From: Eubacteriales bacterium
GTDB taxonomy: Bacteria; Bacillota; Clostridia; Lachnospirales; Lachnospiraceae
Reading direction: 5' to 3'
Assembly: GCA_030536995.1 (NCBI GenBank)
Contig: JAUNOY010000017.1
Location: 1-62,648, forward strand
DNA: 62,648 bases
Shown in pieces: positions 51,108 to 58,208 of this stretch. Within the stretch, counting starts at the first letter, position 1, and each line of letters opens with the position of its first letter. The translations under genes were made by a program, and so were the position numbers. The notes beneath the pieces are model-generated. The model searched no databases. It was not told where the DNA came from and saw only the letters and a program-made list of their open reading frames with translations.

Positions 51108-52241
51108 ATGAATATGCGGCCATATTTCTTTTATACGGACAGGCTGACAGTAGGATATGACGGGAAGCCTTTAATTAAAAATATAGAGATAGAGCTTAAC
51201 AGAGGAGAAATCCTTACCCTGATCGGGCCAAACGGGGCAGGGAAATCCACAATCTTAAAAAGTATTACAAGACAACTTAAAGCAATCAGCGGAACGGTAT
51301 ATCTTGACAACGAAATGCTGAATAAGATGACCTATAAGGAGATTTCCAGAAAACTTTCTGTAGTTTTGACTGAACGTATGCGGCCGGAACTTATGACCTG
51401 TGAGGATGTAGTTTCTACAGGGCGTTATCCTTATACAGGAACTCTGGGGATTCTTTCAGCAGAGGACAAGGTAAAGGTGCGCGCTGCAATGGAAATGGTA
51501 CATGCATGGGATTTAAGAGACAGGGATTTCACTGCGATCAGTGACGGACAGAGGCAGAGGATACTTCTTGCTCGAGCAATCTGTCAGGAACCGGAGATTA
51601 TCATTTTGGACGAACCGACCTCTTTTCTTGATATCCGTCATAAGCTGGAACTTCTGGCAATTTTGAAAAAAATGGTTCTGGAGCAGAAGGTGGCTGTAAT
51701 CATGTCGCTCCATGAGCTTGATCTGGCACAGAAAATATCGGATAAAGTAATCTGTGTTCACGGAGAATATATTGAACGGTACGGAACGCCGGAGGAGATT
51801 TTTACTTCGGAATATATCAGGGGATTGTACGGAATAACAAAGGGGAGCTACAATGCGGCTTTTGGCTGCATTGAACTGGAGCCGCCGGAAGGAGAGCCTG
51901 ATGTGTTTGTGATCGGTGGAAATGGTACGGCTGCGCCTCTGTACCGAAAACTTCTCCGACAGGGTGTTCCCTTTGTGACGGGAGTTCTTCACAAAAATGA
52001 TATTGATTATCAGGTGGCAAAAGATCTTGCCTGTGAAGTGATTGCAGAGGAGGCTTTTGAGCCGGTCAGCGAAAGCTCTTACCAAAAAGCTCTGGACAGA
52101 ATGAAAAAATGCAAAGAGGTTATCTGCTGTATAGAGGAATTCGGTACAATGAATCGGGGGAATGAGCGTCTTATGCATGAGGCGGAAAAACTGGGGATAC
52201 TTAAAGCGGCAGCTCTTGCAAAGCCGATTCACATGATGTAA
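51108..52241 (+). CDS. FecE/BtuD-type ABC ATPase with extra C-terminal domain
   Basis: Residues 1-250 are a normal importer ATPase: Walker A GPNGAGKST, signature ISDGQRQR, Walker B IILDEPTSFLD and switch MSLHELDLA. The protein is 377 aa against about 255 for BtuD. The extra 120 residues begin EPDVFVIGGNGTAAPLYRKL and end near KPIHMM; they look like a small Rossmann-type sensor or binding domain. A long terminator ends the operon just after its stop. Confidence 0.9.
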   Translation: MNMRPYFFYTDRLTVGYDGKPLIKNIEIELNRGEILTLIGPNGAGKSTILKSITRQLKAISGTVYLDNEMLNKMTYKEISRKLSVVLTERMRPELMTCEDVVSTGRYPYTGTLGILSAEDKVKVRAAMEMVHAWDLRDRDFTAISDGQRQRILLARAICQEPEIIILDEPTSFLDIRHKLELLAILKKMVLEQKVAVIMSLHELDLAQKISDKVICVHGEYIERYGTPEEIFTSEYIRGLYGITKGSYNAAFGCIELEPPEGEPDVFVIGGNGTAAPLYRKLLRQGVPFVTGVLHKNDIDYQVAKDLACEVIAEEAFEPVSESSYQKALDRMKKCKEVICCIEEFGTMNRGNERLMHEAEKLGILKAAALAKPIHMM

Positions 52242-52245
52242 AATA

Positions 52246-52305
52246 GTTCGTAGCTGTTTCATATTTTTCGGGGAAGACCCGGGAAACGGTTACGAACCTT
52301 TTTTT
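52246..52305 (+). terminator. Intrinsic terminator of the tetrapyrrole-type operon
   Basis: GTTCGTAGCTGTTTC pairs with GAAACGGTTACGAAC across an inner CGGG/CCCG hairpin, then a T-run. Confidence 0.85.
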
Positions 52306-52334
52306 ACTTATTTTGTTATAAAGGCGGTGCACAA

Positions 52335-53249
52335 ATGAAGTATATTGACAGAAAAGGAAACATCACCATTGAAGAAAACGGACAGGATAAGCTTTTAAAG
52401 CATCTGTACAATGACCGGGGCGGAAGGCTGTGTCTGAAACTTCTTGTCAGACCCTTTGTGTCAAAAGCGGCAGGACTCTTTTTGAATACCGGAATATCTG
52501 CGAAGCTGGTGCCGGGTTTTGTGAAACGGAACCATATTGATCTGTCGCTCTATCAGAAGCAGGAATTTACGTCTTATAATGATTTTTTTACAAGGAAGAT
52601 TAAGCCTCAGGAACGTCCTGTTGCAGAAGAGGATAAGGTTCTTATAAGCCCCTGCGACGGAAAAGCGACTGTATGCAGGATTGCGGATGATTCCCGTTTT
52701 TATATTAAAGATACGGAATATACGGTAGAGCAGCTTCTGAGAAATAAAAAACTTGCCCGGAAATATCTCGGCGGTTATGCGCTGATTCTGAGACTCACTG
52801 TGGACGATTACCATCGCTACTGCTATGTGGCGGATGGGGAAAAGTCAAAAAATGTGGTGCTTCCGGGCGTATTTCATACAGTTAATCCTGCTGCAAACGA
52901 TGCATTGCCAATTTATAAAGAAAATGCAAGAGAATATACACTTTTAAAAACAGAAAAATTCGGTACGATTCTGATGATGGAAGTAGGAGCCATGATGGTA
53001 GGGAAGATAACCAACCATAAAAAAGGTTCCGGTCCTGTGAAAAAGGGAGAGGAAAAAGGGTATTTCGAATTCGGCGGTTCCACTGTTATAATGCTCCTTC
53101 AGCATGGAAAGGTACGGCTGGATTACGATTTGATAGAAAACTCTGAGAACGACTATGAAACAATTGTGAGAATGGGAGAACGTATCGGTGAACAGAAATT
53201 ATCAAAAAGAACTGGAAAAAATCATAGAAGAGAACCGGAAGCTCAATAA
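52335..53249 (+). CDS. psd: Phosphatidylserine decarboxylase
   Basis: A 304-residue pyruvoyl enzyme making phosphatidylethanolamine from phosphatidylserine. SPCDGKA (Asp) and DDYHRYCYV (His) are self-processing residues, and GGSTVIML contains the Gly-Ser where the chain cleaves to form the pyruvoyl group. The protein family usually ends near GERIG; here reading continues for about 19 basic residues through the start of queH. The start has AAAGGCGG nearby. It completes the pathway begun by pssA. Confidence 0.92.
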   Translation: MKYIDRKGNITIEENGQDKLLKHLYNDRGGRLCLKLLVRPFVSKAAGLFLNTGISAKLVPGFVKRNHIDLSLYQKQEFTSYNDFFTRKIKPQERPVAEEDKVLISPCDGKATVCRIADDSRFYIKDTEYTVEQLLRNKKLARKYLGGYALILRLTVDDYHRYCYVADGEKSKNVVLPGVFHTVNPAANDALPIYKENAREYTLLKTEKFGTILMMEVGAMMVGKITNHKKGSGPVKKGEEKGYFEFGGSTVIMLLQHGKVRLDYDLIENSENDYETIVRMGERIGEQKLSKRTGKNHRREPEAQ

Positions 53250-53817
53250 AGTTCCGAGACTCTTTCTCCATAGCTGCTGCGCGCCCTGCAGCAGCTATGT
53301 ACTGGAATATCTTTCGAATTATTTTTCAATCACGGTATTTTATTATAATCCAAATATATCTCCGAAAGAAGAATATGAGCACAGGGTGGAAGAAATCCGC
53401 CGTTTGATAGAGGAGATGGAATTTGCTCATCCTGTGGAATTTGTGGAGGGCAGATACGAGCCGAAGGAATTTTTTGATATGGCAAAAGGGCTGGAGGAGG
53501 CGCCGGAAGGCGGAGAGAGATGCTTCCGGTGTTATCGTCTTCGTATGGAGGAAGCGGCAAGGCTTGCAAAAGAAGGCGGCTATGACTATTTTACTACCAC
53601 TCTGACAATCAGTCCTCTTAAAAATGCAGGGAAATTAAATGAAATCGGAGAAGAGCTGGGAGAGATTTATGAAGTTTCCCATTTGCCGTCCGATTTTAAG
53701 AAAAAGAACGGATATAAGCGTTCCATCGAATTATCTCATGAGCATGGGTTGTACAGACAGAATTACTGCGGCTGCGTATTCTCTAAAAGAGAAGCGATGG
53801 AGAGAGAAAAAGAATAA
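53188..53817 (+). CDS. queH: Epoxyqueuosine reductase QueH
   Basis: A 209-residue DUF208 protein performing the last queuosine step, reduction of epoxyqueuosine on tRNA. The metal cysteines are in LHSCCAPCSSYVLEY, RCFRCYRLRMEEAA and YCGCVFS. Starts with GTG 53188 (MNRNYQKELEKIIEE), inside psd, so 62 bases overlap. There is no later in-frame Met before the essential cysteines. With the preQ1-regulated operon at 37.4 kb it shows the host modifies tRNA with queuosine. Confidence 0.92.
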   Translation: MNRNYQKELEKIIEENRKLNKVPRLFLHSCCAPCSSYVLEYLSNYFSITVFYYNPNISPKEEYEHRVEEIRRLIEEMEFAHPVEFVEGRYEPKEFFDMAKGLEEAPEGGERCFRCYRLRMEEAARLAKEGGYDYFTTTLTISPLKNAGKLNEIGEELGEIYEVSHLPSDFKKKNGYKRSIELSHEHGLYRQNYCGCVFSKREAMEREKE

Positions 53818-53822
53818 AAGAT

Positions 53823-53851
53823 TTGCATTTTGAAATGAAGTGTGGTACTCT
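53823..53851 (+). promoter_or_regulatory. Promoter of argH operon
   Basis: TTGCAT at 53823-53828, 17-base spacer and TACTCT at 53846-53851, giving a leader of about 95 bases before argH. Confidence 0.6.
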
Positions 53852-53953
53852 ATCACTTGAAAGTGCAAAAAGGTTAAAGCGGCAGTAATTTTCGAAAACG
53901 GGAATTTTTGTTAAAAATCTGCAGATTAATAAATAAAAGTGAGGAATAAAGAT

Positions 53954-55333
53954 ATGGCACAGCTTTGGGGAGGACGTTTCACGAAGGAGACGGACAAACT
54001 GGTGTATAATTTTAATGCGTCAATTTCTTTTGATCAGAAATTTTATGAGCAGGATATCCGGGGGAGTAAAGCTCACGTGGCAATGCTTGCGAAGCAGGGG
54101 ATTCTGACAGAGACAGAAAAAGAAGACATTACGAAGGGACTGGATGGGATTCTTGAGGACGTACGAAGCGGCAAGCTGGAGATTACTTCCGCATATGAAG
54201 ATATCCACAGCTTTGTTGAGGCAAATCTGATCGACAGAATCGGAGATGCCGGAAAGAAGCTTCACACAGGACGAAGCCGAAACGATCAGGTTGCCCTTGA
54301 TATGAAGTTGTATGTAAGAGACGAAATTGATGAGACAGATGGTCTGTTGAAGAAGCTTCTGGAAGCTTTGCAGAAGATTATGGAGGAGAATATCCATACT
54401 TATATGCCCGGATTTACCCATCTTCAGAAGGCGCAGCCTGTAACGCTGGCACATCACGTAGGAGCATATTTCGAGATGTTTGTCCGTGACAGAAGCAGGC
54501 TTGCAGATATCAGAAAGAGAATGAATACCTGTCCTCTGGGAGCAGGCGCGCTTGCAGGAACAACTTATCCTCTTGACAGAGAGTATACGGCGCAGCTTCT
54601 GGGCTTTGACGGTCCCACCAGAAACAGTATGGATTCTGTTTCAGACAGAGATTATGTGATTGAGCTTCTGTCTGCATTTGCAACGATTATGATGCATATG
54701 AGCCGTTTTTCCGAGGAGATTATCCTGTGGAATTCCAATGAGTACCGTTTCGTGGAGATTGACGATGCGTACAGCACAGGAAGCAGTATTATGCCTCAGA
54801 AGAAGAATCCTGATATCGCAGAGCTGGTAAGGGGAAAAACAGGCAGGGTATACGGTGCGCTGACTTCTATTCTCACGACAATGAAGGGAATTCCGCTTGC
54901 CTATAACAAAGATATGCAGGAAGATAAGGAGCTTACCTTTGACGCTATCGACACAGTGAAGGGCTGTCTTGCTCTTTTTACAGGGATGGTTTCCACTATG
55001 CAGTTCCACAAAAAGAATATGGAAGCAAGTGCGAAAAACGGTTTTACAAATGCGACAGATGCGGCGGATTATCTTGTAAACCACGGCGTACCTTTCCGTG
55101 ACGCCCACGGTATTGTAGGAAGACTGGTTCTTACCTGTATTGACAAAGGAATTTCTCTTGATGAGCTTTCTCTGGAAGAGTATAAAGAAATCAGTCCTGT
55201 ATTTGAAGAGGATATTTACGATGCCATCAGTATGCAGACCTGTGTGGAGAAGCGTATGACAATCGGCGCGCCCGGACCGGAAGTAATGGAACAGGTAATC
55301 GCACAGAACCGCAGATATCTGGAAGAAAATTAA
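53954..55333 (+). CDS. argH: Argininosuccinate lyase
   Basis: Last step of arginine synthesis, releasing fumarate from argininosuccinate. The 459-aa protein has WGGRFTKETDKLVYNFNASI at the start, THLQKAQPVTLAHH and the fumarase-superfamily loop GSSIMPQKKNPD with the catalytic Ser. ATG 53954 follows GAGG; a GTG at 53939 is in frame but precedes the ribosome site. It is separated from other arginine genes; asd follows 30 bases later. Confidence 0.96.
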   Translation: MAQLWGGRFTKETDKLVYNFNASISFDQKFYEQDIRGSKAHVAMLAKQGILTETEKEDITKGLDGILEDVRSGKLEITSAYEDIHSFVEANLIDRIGDAGKKLHTGRSRNDQVALDMKLYVRDEIDETDGLLKKLLEALQKIMEENIHTYMPGFTHLQKAQPVTLAHHVGAYFEMFVRDRSRLADIRKRMNTCPLGAGALAGTTYPLDREYTAQLLGFDGPTRNSMDSVSDRDYVIELLSAFATIMMHMSRFSEEIILWNSNEYRFVEIDDAYSTGSSIMPQKKNPDIAELVRGKTGRVYGALTSILTTMKGIPLAYNKDMQEDKELTFDAIDTVKGCLALFTGMVSTMQFHKKNMEASAKNGFTNATDAADYLVNHGVPFRDAHGIVGRLVLTCIDKGISLDELSLEEYKEISPVFEEDIYDAISMQTCVEKRMTIGAPGPEVMEQVIAQNRRYLEEN

Positions 55334-55363
55334 AAAAATTAAGATAATGAGGAGACATTTATT

Positions 55364-56449
55364 ATGAGTGAAAAACTGAGAGTTGGTATTTTAGGCGCTA
55401 CCGGTATGGTAGGACAGAGATTTATTTCCCTTCTTGAAAATCATCCGTGGTTTGAGGTTGTGACACTTGCAGCCAGCCCAAGAAGCGCAGGCAAGACATA
55501 CGAAGAAGCAGTAGGCGGCCGTTGGAAAATGGATACTCCAATGCCTGAAGCAGTGAAAAATATCGTTGTTATGAACGTAAATGAGGTTGAAAAAGTAGCG
55601 TCTACTGTAGACTTTGTTTTTTCAGCAGTAGATATGTCCAAGGATGAGATTAAAGCTATTGAGGAAGAATATGCAAAGACAGAGACACCTGTTGTTTCCA
55701 ATAACAGCGCGCACAGATGGACGCCGGACGTTCCGATGGTTGTGCCGGAAATCAATCCTGAGCATTTCGATGTCATCGAGTTCCAGAAGAAGAGACTTGG
55801 CACGACACGCGGATTTATCGCAGTAAAACCAAACTGCTCTATTCAGAGTTATGCGCCTGTTCTCACAGCATGGAAAGAATTTGAACCGTATGAAGTAGTT
55901 GCAACTACATATCAGGCAATCTCCGGCGCAGGCAAGACCTTTAAGGACTGGCCGGAAATGGAACATAATATCATTCCGTATATCGGCGGTGAGGAAGAAA
56001 AGAGTGAGAAAGAGCCTTTAAGAATCTGGGGAAAGATTGAGGACGGAGTTATCGTGCCTGCGGAATCACCGGTTATTACCTGCCAGTGTATCCGTGTTCC
56101 TGTATTAAACGGACACACAGCGGCTGTATTTGTTAAATTCCGCAAGAAACCAACAAAAGAACAGCTTATTCAGGCGCTGAAAGATTTCAGAGGGCTTCCG
56201 CAGGAGCTGGAGCTTCCAAGTGCGCCGAAGCAGTTTATCCAGTATCTTGAGGAGGATAACCGTCCGCAGGTAACAGAGGATGTAAATTATGAGAACGGAA
56301 TGGGTGTTTCCGTAGGACGTATCCGCGAAGATCACGTATATGACTGGAAATTCGTAGGGCTTTCCCACAATACAGTCAGAGGCGCTGCAGGCGGCGCGGT
56401 TCTCTGCGCAGAGACACTGAAAGCAAAGGGATATATTACAAAGAAATAA
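55364..56449 (+). CDS. asd: Aspartate-semialdehyde dehydrogenase
   Basis: Reduces aspartyl phosphate to aspartate semialdehyde for lysine, threonine and methionine. LGATGMVGQRFI is the NADP loop, active Cys is in VKPNCSIQSY, and GHTAAVFVKF follows. At 361 aa with an NCSIQ motif it is the archaeal/fungal-type Asd rather than the shorter Escherichia coli form. It follows argH in the same direction and precedes selD. Homoserine dehydrogenase, the next enzyme, is at 15 kb. Confidence 0.95.
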   Translation: MSEKLRVGILGATGMVGQRFISLLENHPWFEVVTLAASPRSAGKTYEEAVGGRWKMDTPMPEAVKNIVVMNVNEVEKVASTVDFVFSAVDMSKDEIKAIEEEYAKTETPVVSNNSAHRWTPDVPMVVPEINPEHFDVIEFQKKRLGTTRGFIAVKPNCSIQSYAPVLTAWKEFEPYEVVATTYQAISGAGKTFKDWPEMEHNIIPYIGGEEEKSEKEPLRIWGKIEDGVIVPAESPVITCQCIRVPVLNGHTAAVFVKFRKKPTKEQLIQALKDFRGLPQELELPSAPKQFIQYLEEDNRPQVTEDVNYENGMGVSVGRIREDHVYDWKFVGLSHNTVRGAAGGAVLCAETLKAKGYITKK

Positions 56450-56493
56450 GACAGTCTGACTTTTATGGGGGCACGAAAAAGGAGGCAGCGGCG

Positions 56494-57549
56494 ATGAGTG
56501 AAAATGAAAAAATCCGTCTTACGCAATATGCGAAGACTGCGGGATGAGCGGCGAAGATAGGTCCTGGGACCCTTGCCCAAGTTTTGGGTAAGCTGCCGAA
56601 ATTTTTTGATCCTGATTTATTAGTAGGAACCGATACGTCCGATGATGCGGCTGTTTATAAAGTATCAGAGGAGCTTGCCCTGATACAGACTGTAGATTTC
56701 TTTACCCCGATTGCAGATGACCCTTATACCTTTGGACAGATTGCAGCGGCAAATGCATTGAGTGATGTGTATGCTATGGGAGGGGAGCCGAAGATTGCTT
56801 TAAATATCGCGGCTTTTCCGGGCTGTCTTTCTGTGGATATTCTGGGGGAGATTCTTGCAGGAGGCGCAGATAAGGTTTTGGAGGCGGGAGCAGTCCTTGC
56901 CGGAGGACACAGCATACAGGACGATGAGCCGAAATACGGTTTATGTGTGACCGGTTTTGTAAATCCGCAGAAAATGTGGAGAAACGATGGAGCAAGAGAA
57001 GGGGATGTGCTGATTCTCACCAAGCCTTTGGGAAGCGGGATTATCAATACTGCCGTGAAAGCGGAGCTTGCATCTGCGGAGGAAGAACAGGAAGCGGTAG
57101 AGGTGATGCGTTGCCTGAATAAATATGCCTGTGAGGCAGTGAAGCATCTTGATGTTCATGGCTGTACAGACATTACCGGATTTGGGCTGATCGGTCATGC
57201 TATGGAGATGGCAGAGGGAAGCAATCTGACTTTTTATATTCATACGGGACAGATTCCGGTGATCAGAGGAGCGTTGGACTATGCTTCTATGGGGCTGGTT
57301 CCCGGAGGAGCTTATAAGAACCGTGAATATACACAGGGACGCGTTTTTTCTGAAATTCCGGATATGCCGATGGAGGATGTTCTCTATGATCCTCAGACTT
57401 CAGGCGGGCTTTTAATTTCCATAGGGAAAGAGGATGCAGAAGAAGCCATGAAGGCTCTGGAAAAGATGCCTTTCTCCTGTGCGGTGATTGGTGAAGTAAA
57501 GAAAAGAGAGGATTATCTGATTCGTCTGCAAAAAGAGACTGAGCGATAA
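56494..57549 (+). CDS. selD: Selenide, water dikinase, a selenocysteine-containing SelD
   Basis: Makes selenophosphate from selenide and ATP, the donor for selenocysteine and selenouridine. A plain reading stops at the TGA of 56545-56547 (codon 18), but in the same frame the family sequence runs straight through it: MSENEKIRLTQYAKTAG-Sec-AAKIGPG then GTDTSDDAAVY. The Sec aligns with catalytic Cys17 of Escherichia coli SelD, and Lys21 with its Lys20. Glycine-rich ILAGGADKVLEAGAVLAGGH follows. Total 351 aa including Sec. AAGGAGG lies eight bases before ATG 56494. Conventional gene callers will truncate it to 56584 or split it. Confidence 0.93.
56550..56577 (+). promoter_or_regulatory. Bacterial SECIS hairpin in selD
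   Basis: Stem-loop starting three bases after the UGA codon: GGC (56550-56552) with GCC (56575-56577), AAG with CTT, an ATA bulge, then GGTC (56560-56563) with GACC (56568-56571) around a CTGG loop. Distance of loop from UGA and the loop guanines fit the SelB-binding type. Confidence 0.75.
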
Positions 57550-57576
57550 AAAACAAGGTCATAAAAAATCAAAACA

Positions 57577-57637
57577 AAAGTGTCTGGATTTCATAGGATC
57601 TCAAAGAGAGGTGTTATGAAAAAACAGACACTTTTTT
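57577..57637 (+). terminator. Terminator after selD
   Basis: AAAAGTGTCTG pairs with CAGACACTTTT over a longer inner loop, followed by T-run. Confidence 0.75.
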
Positions 57638-57695
57638 ATTTTATTGAAGTATACAATCTCCGACTGAGAGAAACTTCTCCGGCGGGGATGTCAGA

Positions 57696-57733
57696 AAAAT
57701 AAAAAACTCGAAATTCGTCGGAATTTCGAGTTT
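57696..57733 (-). terminator. Terminator of tRNA transcript
   Basis: A 13-bp perfect stem AAACTCGAAATTC / GAATTTCGAGTTT with GTCG loop; on the minus strand it ends in a U-run. It follows the second tRNA. Confidence 0.88.
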
Positions 57734-57737
57734 CAAA

Positions 57738-57809
57738 CAGCCAGTACGGGAATCGAACCCGTGTTTCCGCCGTGAGAGGGCGGCGTCTTAACCCCTTGAC
57801 CAACTGGCC
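57738..57809 (-). tRNA. tRNA-Glu (anticodon CUC), copy 2
   Basis: A 72-nt cloverleaf: acceptor GGCCAGT/ACTGGCT, anticodon stem CCGCC/GGCGG with loop CTCTCAC (anticodon CUC), T-loop TTCGAAT with stem ACGGG/CCCGT, discriminator G. It reads GAG codons. CCA is not encoded. Identical to the upstream copy 38 bases away. Confidence 0.95.
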
Positions 57810-57847
57810 ATAGCTGTATGTCTATATATATTATTGTCGATAAAAAG

Positions 57848-57919
57848 CAGCCAGTACGGGAATCGAACCCGTGTTTCCGCCGTGAGAGGGCGGCGTCTTA
57901 ACCCCTTGACCAACTGGCC
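57848..57919 (-). tRNA. tRNA-Glu (anticodon CUC), copy 1
   Basis: Same 72-nt sequence as the copy at 57738. Nearest to the promoter, so both copies come from one transcript. Confidence 0.95.
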
Positions 57920-57937
57920 TTGTCAACCGACTTGCTT

Positions 57938-57966
57938 AGTATATAACAGCTTCCGGAAAAATGCAA
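57938..57966 (-). promoter_or_regulatory. Promoter of tRNA-Glu pair
   Basis: On the minus strand TTGCAT (57966-57961), 17-base spacer and TATACT (57943-57938), starting transcription just before the first tRNA. Confidence 0.75.
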
Positions 57967-58048
57967 GCCTTTTTTTGAAAAAAAATAAAAAAATTAAAAA
58001 AACTTTGAACAAATAAAGTTAAGACCTGAATCATAGGAAATTAAAAAA

Positions 58049-58083
58049 GAACACTTGTTTGTTTCTGCAAAGTGTGCTATCAT
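58049..58083 (+). promoter_or_regulatory. Promoter with LexA-like box upstream of topoisomerase IV-like genes
   Basis: GAAC-ACTT-GTTTG (58049-58061) resembles the Firmicutes SOS box GAACNNNNGTTC with one mismatch. It overlaps the -35 of a promoter TTGTTT (58055-58060), 17-base spacer, TATCAT (58078-58083). A leader of about 120 bases follows, holding a CCTGCA / TGCAGG hairpin. Confidence 0.5.
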
Positions 58084-58208
58084 AAAAATCACGTAATTAT
58101 ACTTGAAAAAACAGTGGGAGTTTGGTAGTCTTAAAATATTGTGCCCCTGCAAAAAGATGCAGGTGGATTTGAAGAATAGAATTTTAGAGAAAGGAAAGAG
58201 TAACAGTC

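Noticed and set aside
56584-57549. selD starting at TTG 56584 as a shortened non-selenoprotein
   Set aside because: It would lack the catalytic residue and Lys21, and has no ribosome site, while the upstream ATG has an excellent one.
58145-58164. Hairpin CCTGCA / TGCAGG before parE, considered as an attenuator
   Set aside because: No T-run and no competing pairing that I can see; noted only as leader structure.
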